64,000 bases of DNA, taken from positions 200,001 to 264,000 of the forward strand of contig NC_091369.1 of NCBI RefSeq assembly GCF_038502225.1, written 5' to 3'. A model generated the notes under the pieces. That model was not told the origin of the DNA and made no database searches. It was given only the letters and a program-made list of their open reading frames with translations. A program made the translations under genes and the position numbers. The stretch is from Cherax quadricarinatus (taxonomy: Eukaryota > Arthropoda > Malacostraca > Decapoda > Parastacidae). This document shows, piece after piece, positions 34,066-46,345 of the stretch (positions within the stretch are counted from its first letter, which is position 1; every line of letters begins with the position of its first letter).

Positions 34066-34129
34066 ATTTATGGTTATGTTCGTCCGTGCGTATTCATGGT
34101 AATTATTGACGCATGATTGGTTCTTCTGT

Positions 34130-34152
34130 ACACACACACACACACACACACA
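34130..34152. repeat. (CA)n tract at the LINE A left boundary
   Basis: About 11 CA units directly before the 5'-truncated LINE A copy. A matching (CA)n follows the 3' end of the copy at 37573. Confidence 0.95.
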
Positions 34153-34569
34153 TGGGTGACTTTAACCACAAGGAGATCGATTGGGAGAACTTGGACCCAC
34201 ATGGGGGCCAAGATACATGGAGAGCTAAGATGATGGAGGTGGTACTGGAAAACTTCATGTGCCAACACGTAAGGGACACTACAAGAGAGAGAGGAGAGGA
34301 TGAACCAGCAAGGCTGGACTTAGTATTCACCTTGAGTAGTGCAGATATCGAGGACATCACGTATGAAAGACCCCTTGGGGCCAGTGACCATGTGGTTTTA
34401 AGCTTCGAATACACAGTAGAGCTACAAGTGGAGGGAGAAGCAGGAAGGCCAGGACGAATGAAGCCAAACTACAAGAAAGGGGACTACACAGGAATGAGGA
34501 ACTTCCTGAACGGGGTTCAGTGGGACAGAGAACTGGCAGGGAAGCCAGTTAATGAGATGATGGAATATG
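34153..34569 (+). pseudogene. LINE A endonuclease, C-terminal part
   Basis: The frame gives GDFNHKEIDWENL at its start, DLVFT in the middle and PLGASDHVVLSFEY near the end. These are the GDFN, D-x-hydrophobic and SDH signatures of the APE-type (exonuclease-endonuclease-phosphatase) endonuclease that nicks target DNA for target-primed reverse transcription. The N-terminal half is missing because the copy is 5'-truncated at (CA)n. The frame runs into the TRIM-like insertion at about 34570 and resumes after it at 35525. Confidence 0.88.
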
Positions 34570-34573
34570 TAGC

Positions 34574-34869
34574 TATCGTAAGGGTTCTTAAATGGAGATA
34601 TCGTAGGTTGAAAGTAGACACACTTGTAGGATGGTAAATATATTGTCAGACTGAGATGAGGGATGGAGCCCCAGCTGCCTTGCCTGTCTACGCCTGGATG
34701 GTCTGCCGCCGAGTGAGGCCGGGACAGAGGGATGAGCTTCCTCGTGTGCATCCCGTGACGTCACACAAAGCCACAGGCCTACGAGGGGTCTCGTGTCTAA
34801 AGCACATGGATGATGCTACTGCTATGCTATATAATACTGGGAATACAGGGATCAGCAACTATGCTGACA
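34574..34869 (-). repeat. LTR copy 1 (3' LTR) of the TRIM-like element
   Basis: Appears identical by eye to 35225-35520 over 296 bp. Shared ORF pieces (starting MRDGAPAALPVYAW) are simply the repeat read twice. Confidence 0.88.
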
Positions 34870-35224
34870 GCTCGGTCATGTTACGTATGTCGTCCCGACA
34901 TACACTACTATACTATAGGCTGAACAGGCAGGCGGATCTGGACTCGGTTGTTATGACTCCCCCACCACAGACTGGAAACTGGCTTATTTTGCAAACTCGG
35001 GTCAACCCCTCGTGAGTGATGCAAAAAAAGCAGGAAACACTAATACAAAGAGACTGACCAGTGAATAATGTAGAAGCTGGTAGAGTAGCTGGCTTGAGGT
35101 AGCTGGATGGGGTGAACCTCGGTAGGCCTACTGGTGACACGAAATGGCCGTCTTGCTGGTCGACAATTTTATCTCCAGAAATCGCTGTAATCGTCAGAAT
35201 TACAGGCCCTCCGCTGCCACCATT

Positions 35225-35520
35225 TATCGTAAGGGTTCTTAAATGGAGATATCGTAGGTTGAAAGTAGACACACTTGTAGGATGGTAAATATATTGTCAG
35301 ACTGAGATGAGGGATGGAGCCCCAGCTGCCTTGCCTGTCTACGCCTGGATGGTCTGCCGCCGAGTGAGGCCGGGACAGAGGGATGAGCTTCCTCGTGTGC
35401 ATCCCGTGACGTCACACAAAGCCACAGGCCTACGAGGGGTCTCGTGTCTAAAGCACATGGATGATGCTACTGCTATGCTATATAATACTGGGAATACAGG
35501 GATCAGCAACTATGCTGACA
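35225..35520 (-). repeat. LTR copy 2 (5' LTR) of the TRIM-like element
   Basis: Appears identical to copy 1, followed by the TAGC target duplication on the right. On the minus strand it precedes the primer-binding site at about 35207-35222. Confidence 0.88.
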
Positions 35521-35524
35521 TAGC

Positions 35525-35741
35525 AACAAAATGCAAGGAGGCTGAGGAGAGGTTTGTACCCAAGGGTAACAGGAATAATGAAAAAGCCAGGATGAGCCCA
35601 TGGTTTACCCAAAGGTGCAGGGAGGCAAAAACCAAGTGTGCTAGGGAATGGAAGAAATATAGAAGGCAAAGGACCCAGGAGAATAAGGAGAGCAGTCGTA
35701 GAGCCAGAAACGAATATGCACAGATAAGAAGGGAGGCCTAA
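35525..35741 (+). pseudogene. LINE A linker between endonuclease and RT
   Basis: Continues the endonuclease frame after the TRIM insertion: TKCKEAEERFVPKGN, then MSPWFTQRCREAKTKCAREW and a Lys/Arg-rich stretch. The frame closes at a TAA near 35739 because of a small indel; the product continues in another frame towards 35794 (QYENDIAAKAKSDPKLLYSH). Confidence 0.82.
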
Positions 35742-35793
35742 AAGACAATATGAAAACGACATAGCAGCGAAAGCCAAATCTGACCCGAAACTG

Positions 35794-37341
35794 TTGTACA
35801 GCCACATCAGGAGGAAAACAACAGTCAAGGACCAGGTAATCAGGCTAAGGAAGGAAGGAGGAGAGACAACAAGAAATGACCCTGAAGTATGTGAGGAACT
35901 CAACAAGAGATTCAAAGAAGTGTTCACAGAGGAGACAGAAGGAGCTCCAGAAAGACGGAGAGGTGGGGCACACCACCATGTGCTGGACACAGTGCACACA
36001 ACCGAGGAAGAAGTGAAGAGGCTTCTGAGTGAGCTAGATACCTCAAAGGCAATGGGGCCAGATAACATCTCCCCATGGGTATTGAGAGAGGGAGCAGAGG
36101 CGCTATGTGTACCCCTAACAACAATATTCAATACATCTATCGAAACAGGGAGATTGCCTGAGGCATGGAAGACAGCAAATGTAGTCCCAATCTTTAAAAA
36201 AGGAGACAGACATGAAGCATTAAACTACAGACCAGTGTCACTGACATGTATAGTATGCAAAATCATGGAGAAGATTATCAGGAGAAGAGTGGTGGAACAC
36301 CTAGAAAGGAACGATCTCATCAACAGCAGCCAACATGGTTTCAGGGACGGGAAATCCTGTGTCACAAACCTACTGGAGTTCTATGACATGGTGACAGCAG
36401 TAAGACAAGAGAGAGAGGGGTGGGTGGATTGCATTTTCTTGGACTGCAAGAAGGCGTTTGAGACAGTTCCACACAAGAGATTGGTGCAAAAACTGGAGGA
36501 CCAAGCAGGGATAACAGGGAAGGCACTACAATGGATCAGGGAATACTTGTCAGGAAGACAGCAGCGAGTCATGGTACGTGGCGAGGTGTCAGAGTGGGCA
36601 CCTGTGACCAGCGGGGTCCCACAGGGGTCAGTCCTAGGACCAGTGCTGTTTCTGGTATTTGTGAACGACATGACGGAAGGAATAGACTCTGAGGTGTCCC
36701 TGTTTGCAGATGACGTGAACTTGATGAGAAGAATTCACTCGATCGAAGTCCAGGCAGAACTACAAAGGGATCTGGACAGGCTGCAGACCTGGTCCAGCAA
36801 TTGGCTCCTGGAGTTCAATCCCACCAAGTGCAAAGTCATGAAGATTGGGGAAGGGCAAAGAAGACCGCAGACGGAGTACAGTCTAGGGGGCCAGAGACTA
36901 CAAACATCACTCAAGGAAAAAGATCTTGGGGTGATTATAACACCAGGCACATCTCCTGAAGCGCACATCAACCAAATAACTGCTGCAGCATATGGGCGCC
37001 TAGCAAACCTCAGAACAGCATTCCGACATCTTAATAAGGAATCATTCAGGACCCTGTACACCGTGTACGTTAGGTCCATATTGGAGTATGCGGCACCAGT
37101 TTGGAACCCACACCTAGCCAAGCACGTAAAGAAACTAGAGAAAGTGCAAAGGTTTGCAACAAGACTAGTCCCAGAGCTAAGAGGTATGTCCTACGAGGAG
37201 AGGTTAAGGGAAATCAACCTGAAGACACTGGAGGACAGGAGAGATTGGGGGGATATGATAGCGACATACAAAATACTGAGAGGAATTGACAAGGAGGACA
37301 AAGACAGGATGTTCCAGAGACTGGACACAGTTGGAAGTTGA
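35794..37341 (+). CDS. LINE A reverse transcriptase (open for 515 codons)
   Basis: The first Met at 35794 is not a natural start: the frame is really a continuation of the endonuclease-linker ORF upstream. RT blocks in order: KAMGPDNISPWVL (about 85-97), NVVPIFKKGDRHEALNYRPV (about 129-148), SQHGFRDGKSC, FLDCKKAFETVPHKRL, GVPQGSVLGPVLF (about 277-289), SLFADDVNLM with catalytic FADD at 304-307, then NPTKCKVMKI and the post-palm LEYAAPVWNPHL. The enzyme would copy LINE RNA at a nicked target. The frame stops at 37339-37341 after GS, about 50 codons early. Confidence 0.93.
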   Translation: MYSHIRRKTTVKDQVIRLRKEGGETTRNDPEVCEELNKRFKEVFTEETEGAPERRRGGAHHHVLDTVHTTEEEVKRLLSELDTSKAMGPDNISPWVLREGAEALCVPLTTIFNTSIETGRLPEAWKTANVVPIFKKGDRHEALNYRPVSLTCIVCKIMEKIIRRRVVEHLERNDLINSSQHGFRDGKSCVTNLLEFYDMVTAVRQEREGWVDCIFLDCKKAFETVPHKRLVQKLEDQAGITGKALQWIREYLSGRQQRVMVRGEVSEWAPVTSGVPQGSVLGPVLFLVFVNDMTEGIDSEVSLFADDVNLMRRIHSIEVQAELQRDLDRLQTWSSNWLLEFNPTKCKVMKIGEGQRRPQTEYSLGGQRLQTSLKEKDLGVIITPGTSPEAHINQITAAAYGRLANLRTAFRHLNKESFRTLYTVYVRSILEYAAPVWNPHLAKHVKKLEKVQRFATRLVPELRGMSYEERLREINLKTLEDRRDWGDMIATYKILRGIDKEDKDRMFQRLDTVGS

Positions 37342-37499
37342 AGACACAGATGAATCACAGGGATGTTAGGAAGTATTTCTTCAGCCACAGAGTAGTCAGT
37401 AAGTGGAATAGTTTGGGAAGCGATGTAGTGGAGGCAGGATCCATACATAGCTTTAAGCAGAGGTATGATAAAGCTCACGGCTCAGGGAGAGTGACCTAG
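37338..37499 (+). pseudogene. LINE A C-terminus in a shifted frame
   Basis: After a 1-nt type shift near 37335 another frame encodes LKTQMNHRDVRKYFFSHRVV, SKWNSLGSDVVEAGS and SFKQRYDKAHGSGRVT before TAG at 37497-37499. This is the conserved LINE C-terminal domain that follows the RT. Confidence 0.8.
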
Positions 37500-37572
37500 T
37501 AGCGATCAGTGAAGAGGCGGGGCCAGGAGCTCGGACTCGACCCCCGCAACCTCAACTAGGTGAGTACAACTA

Positions 37573-37600
37573 GGTGAGTACACACACACACACACACACA
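37573..37600. repeat. (CA)n tract at the LINE A 3' end
   Basis: About 14 CA units directly following GGTGAGTA, the end of the LINE. Confidence 0.93.
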
Positions 37601-37679
37601 CTATGAAATCTAATAAGTTTAAAATTTATTATCGTAAGGCACTGTTGCTGTTATTCTCGCTGGCCTCACATTCGTATAA

Positions 37680-38620
37680 TCCTTTGCAGAAGATACCAAA
37701 ATATTCATGGCAGTTATCAAAGTAGAATATACAGAAAATATTCGAATAGATATCAACAAAATATTCCTATTTGCGGAAGAAAAATAATTATGTTCAACGA
37801 TAACGAACTTTAACTTCTTTGGGTTATCATAGGTAATTTACACTGTGATAATTGTACTTATGTGTACCTGTACCTGAATATACTTAATTCCTGAGATATG
37901 GGAAAAAGTGAAAAATCTATAAATGAGCACAAGATACGAGACCTAAAACGATAGGAACTTGTAAAAGATCTAGGACTCTTCATGACAGATGGACAATTTT
38001 GCAACTGGAGCAAAAGTTAAGAAAATTACAGGTTGAATTATGAGAGTTTAGAAAAGAAGAACAGAGCTGTATGACCCTGGTGGGTTTAGTTCTTTGTTTT
38101 GATTATAATAAAAATTGAAAATGAAGAGTAGTCACACCGGTGATGATAGTTTTACAAATCACGTGTTCGCTTGTAGCTGGATTGTTGTTCACAGCGCCTT
38201 ACAAGGTAGGAAAGATATCGGAGCTAGAAAATATGCAGAGGTCGTTTATTACGCACGTACGAGTCAGACTCTCTGTATCAGAGAAGATATAAATATTGTC
38301 ATATATGATACAGATATTGAATATACTTGAGGATAAGGTCCTCGCTCTGCACACTACCGTAACGAGTTACTGGAGTGACAGATACAAGAGAACAGAGGCG
38401 CCATAAGTATAGTTAGAGACTACTGTGTCAACATCTATAGTGAACGACTCTTCAACCTACTACTAGCAGATATAAGGAAGCAGACGCAGAAGTCTGAAAG
38501 GTAGATCTAAACCAAGTGTGAAGTCAGCCAGATTGTGATGGCTTTGTGAGCCTGCAAGTCCTTAGAAGCAACACCTGGAGCTCAGCAAGGAAGTCCTCTT
38601 TCAGGCGAGGCTCGAAGAAT
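37680..38620 (+). pseudogene. Very degenerate LINE related to family B
   Basis: 37683-37780 reads FAEDTKIFMAVI and NIRIDINKIF in broken frames (FADD changed to FAED). 38170-38280 and 38400-38560 show decayed post-palm and C-terminal segments. Family G sequence occupies 37812-37890 inside it. Confidence 0.6.
37812..37890 (+). repeat. Dispersed repeat family G
   Basis: Shares GGGTTATCATAGGTAATTT and TTATGTGTACCTGTACCTGA with 22500-22618. Confidence 0.65.
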
Positions 38621-38649
38621 CCTCGATAGAGGTCAGAGGTAAGAAAGGG

Positions 38650-38970
38650 TGCATGAAGGACACGATTGTGACGTACAAGTTACTCAGAGGATACGGATAA
38701 GGCTGACATGAACCAGGATAAACTGAAATTCGAGGAACAGGGACAAGGAGGCATATGTGGAGGCTAAAAAACAGCTTTGCAGCAGGGTGAAAAGACTGTG
38801 AAACCAGCCGGGTAAATAAATGGTAGAGGCAAATTCCTCTGCAGCGTTTTAATTAAGAGTAATTGCTACTTGGCCCAGGAAGCTAGTAACCAGTAGAGCC
38901 GGGCTCCTCTTGGGAAGTGAGCACTGGGAGCCAAGACTCGATCCTGGCAAACAAATCGGTAAGTACACAA
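38650..38970 (+). pseudogene. Degenerate LINE A 3' end
   Basis: Decayed frames read DTIVTYKLLRGY and later an ending GAGCCAAGACTCGATCCTGG plus GGTAAGTACACAAAC, matching the last 300 bp of the LINE A copy at 37240-37572. Confidence 0.6.
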
Positions 38971-39010
38971 ACTTGACCTCACCCACAGCTCAAGTTGGCA
39001 GTGGGCAGGA

Positions 39011-39496
<486 letters not shown>

Positions 39497-39551
<55 letters not shown>
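39497..39551. repeat. (CT)n between two LINE D copies
   Basis: About 27 CT units separating the truncated 5' side of the short copy from the 3' end of the long copy. Confidence 0.95.
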
Positions 39552-39555
<4 letters not shown>

Positions 39556-40075
39556 ACACAGGGTTTGACAAGGTTAAGGATCCCTAGCTTTATTGACAGC
39601 TATTTACAGGTTAAGGATTCCTAACTTTATTGGCAAGCTAAGAGCTGTTACCTACATCAGCTCATTTGAAAGCATTTTTATTGTTATGAGACATACAAAT
39701 AGGAAACAGGATGAAGTTGGAGCCATCTGTGGGCCAGCATTTTTATTTGATCAACTGACTTTATCTCGTTGACATCATTATCCTGTACGAATGTGTTCCA
39801 TACTCGAGTCATCCTGGGTATGTATGATCTCAGATGGAGTGATGTTCTGGAGAAGGGTACAGCCAGAGTGAAGTTGCTGCTTTCTGCCCGTCTTGTGGCA
39901 TAAAAGCTTGTTTCACGCTGTCTTCGAATTGGATCCAAGTGCGGTATTTTGATAATATTGGCCTTGTACATAACAGTAAGGCCACCCACATCCCTCCTAT
40001 GTTGAAGGCTCTGCTGAAATGACAGATCTATCCAGGATGGGTCCAGGCGAGAGATGAGACGTCTTGCTCTGTTCT

Positions 40076-41745
<1,670 letters not shown>

Positions 41746-41829
41746 TTTTGTTTTTTGAATGATTGTTTGTGGCAACATGTTCTTAATGCAAGGCAGTCGA
41801 TGAGTGAATGTTTGGTGATGGAGTAGCCT

Positions 41830-42117
41830 GCTAATCACAGCTAGTGAGTAAAACTTCCCGTCGATGCAGTAAAGTCCTAAAGTATGTCGTAGAGTGAAGT
41901 TGCCCGTCTTGTGGTGTAATAGCTATCTTCTGGTTGTTCAGGACGTTTGGCCAGGTGGATGACCTTGAGAACGTTGGCCTTGTACATAACAGTAAGGCCA
42001 CCAACATTCTCTCCCATGTTGAAGGCTCTGTTGACATGACAGGGCCAACCAGGCCGGTTCCAGATACATGATGAGTCATCTTGTGCTCTCCGAACCTTTT
42101 TCAGCAGTCAGAGATAG
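41830..42117 (-). pseudogene. Diverged LINE D C-terminal fragment
   Basis: Shares TTGGCCTTGTACATAACAGT and ATGTTGAAGGCTCTGTTGAC with 39955-40020 and has decayed frames for the same C-terminal domain. Confidence 0.7.
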
Positions 42118-42129
42118 GATGGCGGAGGG

Positions 42130-42290
42130 AAGTGGAGGCCATCCTTGAGTATGGGGGGGGAGAGGCCATCCAGGAATGTGGGGAGAAGAGGCCATCCGTG
42201 AGTGTGGGGGGAAAAAAGGCCATTCATGATTGTGGGGAGATAGGCCATCCATGATTGTGGGGGGAGAGGCCATCCATGACAGTGGTACAT
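42130..42290. repeat. Minisatellite of about 34-bp units
   Basis: About five imperfect units built around GAGGCCATCCATGA and GTGTGGGGGGAG. Confidence 0.85.
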
Positions 42291-42374
42291 ACGTAAGGTG
42301 ATAGTGTTAAATTCATTTATGCTTCATATGGAGTTGGGAGCTGCGCCGTAGCATACCTGCGTCCGGCTTTCTGA

Positions 42375-42512
42375 GTTGTAGGTAACGTAAGGTTTGTCAG
42401 GAAACAGGACGTGTTTCCTGACGCGGGTCTTTGATGATGACCCGCCGTTGGAGTTTTTGGTCATTTGACAGAGGCCTTACGCTGGCATACTGATCCACCC
42501 CTTTAAAAATGA
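42375..42512 (+). repeat. Dispersed repeat family F
   Basis: Shares GTCAGGAAACAGGACGTGTT, TTTCCTGACGCGG, TTGGAGTTTTTGGTCAT and a closing GATCCACCCC with 54103-54235. A partial relative is at 61886-61960. Probably a SINE; no tRNA-like head is visible in these copies. Confidence 0.7.
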
Positions 42513-42594
42513 TAGTCATAGTTATAACCATGTTCAGAGTTATATTAATCTGTAAGCCCTAGGGGGTCTTGAGGCCACGCTTCATTATGTTTGG

Positions 42595-42680
42595 AAAAGA
42601 TATTTGTTTCAGTCCTGAAGAAGCCATTTGTGGCGAAATGTCCTGAAGTGTCTGTTTTCCACATCTTGTTGGTATCACCA
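42595..42680 (+). repeat. Single hammerhead-like repeat copy
   Basis: CTGAAGA at 42615-42621, then A, then hairpin GCCATTTGTGGC, then GAAATG to 42639, followed by CTTGTTGGTATCACC, the family boundary. This copy stands alone rather than as an inverted pair. Confidence 0.6.
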
Positions 42681-42758
42681 TTCCATTTGCTTTCATTGCT
42701 AATTGTTTGATCAGTCTGACTGTTACTAACAGGATTACACGGCTATCACAGCCTGGCT

Positions 42759-43135
42759 CAGGGGTGGGGAACCTGCGGCCTTCTAGGGCATTAAGTACGA
42801 CCTTCTGAATGAATTATTTTTCTTGAAGTTATTATATAATAATTAACTTTAATGCGGTCTTATGAGATTACAGCTAACTTTAATGCGGTCTTATGAGATT
42901 ACAGCTAACTTTAATGCGGTCTTATGAGATTACAGCTAACTTTATTGCGGTCTTATGAGATTACAGCTAACTTTATTGCTGTCTTATGAGATTACAGCTA
43001 ACTTTATTGCGGTCTTATGAGATTACAGCTAACTTTATTGCGGTCTTATGAGATTACAGCTAACTTTATTGCTGTCTTATGAGATTGCAGCTAACTTTAA
43101 TGCGGTCTTCCACCATGAAAGGTTCCCCACCCCTG
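42759..43135. mobile_element. hAT-like MITE with internal minisatellite
   Basis: Terminal inverted repeats CAGGGGTGGGGAACC at 42759-42773 and its reverse complement at 43121-43135. CAGGGGT-type ends and a following GCGGCC are typical of hAT transposons. The inside is mostly a 31-bp tandem repeat. Flanks share CCTGGCT on both sides, but offset by four bases on the right, so the target duplication is not clean. No transposase. Confidence 0.7.
42841..43110. repeat. 31-bp minisatellite inside the MITE
   Basis: About nine copies starting TAACTTTAATGCGGTCTT and ending GAGATTACAGC. Variants are ATTGCGG and ATTGCTG. Confidence 0.93.
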
Positions 43136-43352
43136 GAGTCCTGGCTGATCTGACACTTCCTGCAGGTAGTGTTTCACTGTGCTCTTCCTAGCTCCAATCC
43201 TTGTTAGATTTAGCACATTTTTTGATGTCATCACGTCCAGGCTGTCAGCTTGAAGGTTCAACACTGCTGTTAGTAGATGACTATCAACTGTAATTTCTTG
43301 GTAGTAAATGAAACCTGTGAACTCATTACTCAGGCAGATATACCTAAAAGTG

Positions 43353-43487
43353 ACTCACGAAATCATAATGACACGATTGCAAACAAACCATACCACGGGC
43401 GGGGTTTGAACCCGCGATAAAAGAGTCTCAAAAATCCAGACCGTCGGGTTAGCCACTGGGCCAGCTAGCTTCAATAAGATTCATCCA
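43353..43487 (-). repeat. tRNA-derived SINE family S1, reverse copy
   Basis: The minus strand contains TAACCCGACGGTCTGGA-type sequence and box B (GGGTTCAAACCCCGCCCG) followed by GTGGTATGGTTTGTTTGC, matching 18290-18404. It is the best-preserved box B of the family. Confidence 0.82.
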
Positions 43488-43864
43488 ACTAGATATATTT
43501 CTACACCATAGAAAGGTTAGCATAGGCACCACTGTGACCACAAATAACAGTTTTTACAGACGAATCTCCCGCTAGCATGGCCGTGACTTTCCCCCTTGAT
43601 TATAATAATAATAATAATGGCCGTGACTGATAATGATAATTTCACAATAGCGTTGAAATGAAAGAATTTGCTTAATAAAGATGAAGATCATTATTGCGGC
43701 TCATTGTGTGACCTTTCCAGCTCTGTATGACCCAAGGGGTTTATCGCTTAGTTTTTATTGTTATAATGTATGACCTTTTCTGTAGAAAGATTGATGGTGT
43801 TTGTGGTGTTTCAGAGCGGAGGACAACACTTGCGTGTATAATGTACAGTTGCCTCATAATTTGT
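43488..43864. other. Spacer with short repeats
   Basis: A short AAT run near 43602-43617 and a SINE L scrap near 43730-43770 (AAGGGGTTTATCGCTTAG). No gene. Confidence 0.45.
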
Positions 43865-44038
43865 AATATTTTAAAATAAAGAATTAAACTAAGTCTGCCC
43901 GAAATGCCTAGCCATGCTAGGCGTTCTAGTGGTACACTCTGTAATCATTATTTAACTACATGTAAACCACACAACAACCAAATTCTGTAAATTCAACATT
44001 GTAATCTTTATAGAGAATAAAATTTGAATTTGAATTTA
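43865..44038 (+). pseudogene. LINE family C, 3' end
   Basis: Reverse-complement match to 16843-17030: AAGTCTGCCCGAAATGCCTA and an AATTTGAATTTGAATT tail. Only the 3' non-coding end is present. Confidence 0.8.
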
Positions 44039-44496
44039 GGAAGTCCAGCCTCAGGCAGGGCTGCCACAGTAGAACTGAAGCCGGCCAAGATATGTAACAG
44101 GAATGTTGGCCTAAAAGTCAAGGATGAGGATAAGTTGGTCGTTAAAGTTAACGTTCTATAACTAGAATACGTATCCCATCTCAAACGTGTGATTATAAAC
44201 GAATGAGGAATGTATCCAAAACAACCGTTGCTTTTCCGACGTTCCGAGTCATACCCGATCTATGTACATAATTCAGGTTAGGCAGTGTTTTTACAGGCTG
44301 AAGCAAGCTGGCAATAAATTCAACATTTCTAACAGAGCGTAAGAGGAAACACACAATACCTGAGTGAAGAGTTTCTTTGCTAGATACAACAGCGGCCACA
44401 TATAGACGCTTCGTTGCTATGAACGTCGCAATGCCAACGTTGCTTCTGTTGCTGAACCACGTTCTGTAAGCCATTTATATATGTTTTTCTTTGGAC
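44039..44496. other. Unannotated spacer
   Basis: No gene or repeat recognised. Confidence 0.5.
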
Positions 44497-44537
44497 GATT
44501 CTCTCTCTCCGTCTGTCTGTCTGTCTGTCTCTCTCTC

Positions 44538-44631
<94 letters not shown>

Positions 44632-44784
44632 TCTCTCTCTCACACTCTCTTTTTTTACACATGGTTTGACAAGGTTAAGGATTCCTAACTTTATTGTCAA
44701 GCTAAGAGCTGTTACCTACATCAGCTCATTTGAAAGCATTTTTATTGTTATGAGACATACAAGTAGGGAACAGGATGAAGTTGG

Positions 44785-44880
<96 letters not shown>

Positions 44881-44989
44881 ACAGGGTTTTAGAAGGTTAG
44901 GTTACCTACATCATTTCATTTGAAATACAGATAAGGAGCAGGAGGAAGTTGGAGTCATCTGTGGGTCAGCGATTTTATTTCCTCTCTCG

Positions 44990-45073
<84 letters not shown>
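44497..45073 (-). repeat. Three (CT)n arrays separated by two LINE D 3' stumps
   Basis: (CT)n covers about 44497-44650, 44788-44877 and 44981-45073. Between them, 44651-44788 and 44878-44989 are LINE D 3' ends (TTTGACAAGGTTAAGGATTC; TTACCTACATCA; GGATGAAGTTGGAG). Each stump starts and stops at a CT array. Confidence 0.9.
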
Positions 45074-45077
<4 letters not shown>

Positions 45078-45336
45078 GAACCAGAAGCTGGTGAGTTGTG
45101 TGATCAAAAAGTGGTTCGTGAAGAACCGTCTTGGAGGAACTCTTGGTCAATCTTTAACAAGAAAAAGTTATTATTTTAACTGCTATTTCATCTCGAAAAG
45201 AATTACTTTCACCCGCCACAAAGAGTGGTCGAAGACGCAGTCGAGTGCATTCCTCTGATTTAAGGAGTGCTGTGAGAAAGAGAGAGATCTTTAATAAGAT
45301 ATTTATGTGAGGTGTATGATGGAATCAGGTTTATTT

Positions 45337-45545
45337 TCTCACTATAAGTTATTATTATTATTATTATTGTTATTATTATCATTATGGGGAATGGTAAACC
45401 CGTAGAGATTATACAACGCATGTTGGGAAGGTGATGAAAGGCATTCAGGCTTAATTCAAGGAATTGGAGCACAAATCCAATTTCCTAGATCAAGAGCCCC
45501 TCACCAACATCAGGGAACTTCTCTTAAGGATCATCTTAACACGTA
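45337..45545 (+). repeat. SINE-like family L
   Basis: Starts in TTATTATTATTATTATTATT, then GGTAAACCCGTAGAGATTAT, TTCAGGCTTAATTCAAGGAA and AGATCAAGAGCCCCTCACCA. It is the best-preserved copy of the family in the window. Confidence 0.75.
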
Positions 45546-45784
45546 AAGAAAGTAGCGAGATCGATGCATCTGGCCTCAGGGAGATAAAAATTTATTAGCC
45601 CCAAAGTGTAGAAGAGTTTAGAAGAGACGTCGATTTCACGCTGTGTTAGAGGATAAGAGTGAGGAGATCACTTTCTCCCCTGCATAAACACTTAGGTAAA
45701 GGTTAGAACATTGGATCTCAACCTGTGGGTCGCGGAGCCCTGGAGCCCCGCTGAATTATTCCTAGGTGTATACGTGAAGGGTGT
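45546..45784. other. Unannotated spacer
   Basis: Nothing recognised. Confidence 0.5.
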
Positions 45785-46205
45785 GATAAATGGTTTTCAA
45801 AACCGACAAGCTGAAGATTGAGACACTTATGCAACATATTGGAATCTTTATTGAAGAAACGTTTCGCCACACATTGGCTTTATCAGTCCAGTATAAAGCA
45901 GAGAGGTGTAAGGAGAGGAGGAGTTTGAGGTAATCAGTCCCTCAGCCTGGAGTCGATATGTTCAGTCCATCACTCTTGTAGAAAGTGCAGCATTTGGTCG
46001 GAGAAGTGGCTTATATACTGTAGTCAGGTGAGGGGAAGCAGGAGGAGGCGGGGTCACAGTGGGACCTGCCACTAGTGTAAGTAGGTCGTCGTCCAAAGGT
46101 TGGACAAGTATTGAAGAATTCCTTGTATCAAGATCCCATGATGTTGCAGTGTCTGACAGATGTGATTAATGGTTTTGGAAACCAACAAGTTGAAGATTGA
46201 GACCT
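45785..46205. repeat. Hammerhead-like repeat with a direct flank duplication
   Basis: On the minus strand, 45860-45890 reads CTGATAA, AGCCAATGTGTGGC, GAAACG, a near-core. The phrase TGGTTTTxxAAACCxACAAG, then TGAAGATTGAGAC, occurs at 45790-45825 and again at 46163-46203, so about 370 bp is flanked by a direct repeat, as in tandem Penelope-type insertions. Confidence 0.55.
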
Positions 46206-46345
46206 TGATTGTGCTTCGGGGGTCAACGCCCCACCGGTCCGGTCCATAACCAGGCCTCGCGGTGGATCAGAGCCTGATCAACCAGGCTGTTACGGCTGAC
46301 CGCACGCAAACCGACGTGCGAGCCACAGCCTGGCTGGTCAGGTAT
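46206..46345 (-). pseudogene. LINE family B 3' end, reverse
   Basis: The reverse complement matches the last 140 bp of the family B LINE (GGCTGTGGCTCGCACGTCGG; GATCAACAGCC-like and CGGGGCGTTGACCCCC). Confidence 0.75.

Larger units (their letters stand above)
34574..35520 (-). mobile_element. TRIM-like miniature LTR element inserted in LINE A
   Basis: Two 296-bp direct repeats (34574-34869 and 35225-35520) flank 355 bp of internal sequence. A 4-bp duplication TAGC sits on both sides (34570-34573 and 35521-35524), and removing the insert rejoins the LINE frame. On the minus strand the LTR begins TGTCAGCATAG and ends TTACGATA. It is followed after two bases by TGGTGGCAGCGGAG, a plausible tRNA primer-binding site. 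There is no gag or pol, so it is non-autonomous. An 8-bp perfect hairpin (GTATGTCG...CGACATAC) lies at 34886-34904. No clear polypurine tract is seen. Confidence 0.85.
34153..37572 (+). mobile_element. LINE family A, 5'-truncated copy inside (CA)n
   Basis: A non-LTR retrotransposon with an endonuclease remnant (34153-34569), a linker (35525-35790) and a reverse transcriptase (35794-37341), ending in a 3' region with CGGGGCCAGGAGCTCGGACT and a short duplicated AACTAGGTGAGTAC. It is split by a TRIM-like element at 34574-35520. Both ends touch (CA)n. Small frameshifts near 35740 and 37335 make it non-coding as a whole. The RT resembles the CR1/Jockey group. A 3' stump of the same family lies at 63662-63730 and a decayed one at 38650-38970. 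Confidence 0.88.

Noticed and set aside
34656..35741. Duplicated ORFs starting MRDGAPAALPVYAW
   Set aside because: They are the same LTR of the TRIM-like element read twice, running on into flanking LINE sequence in the second case.
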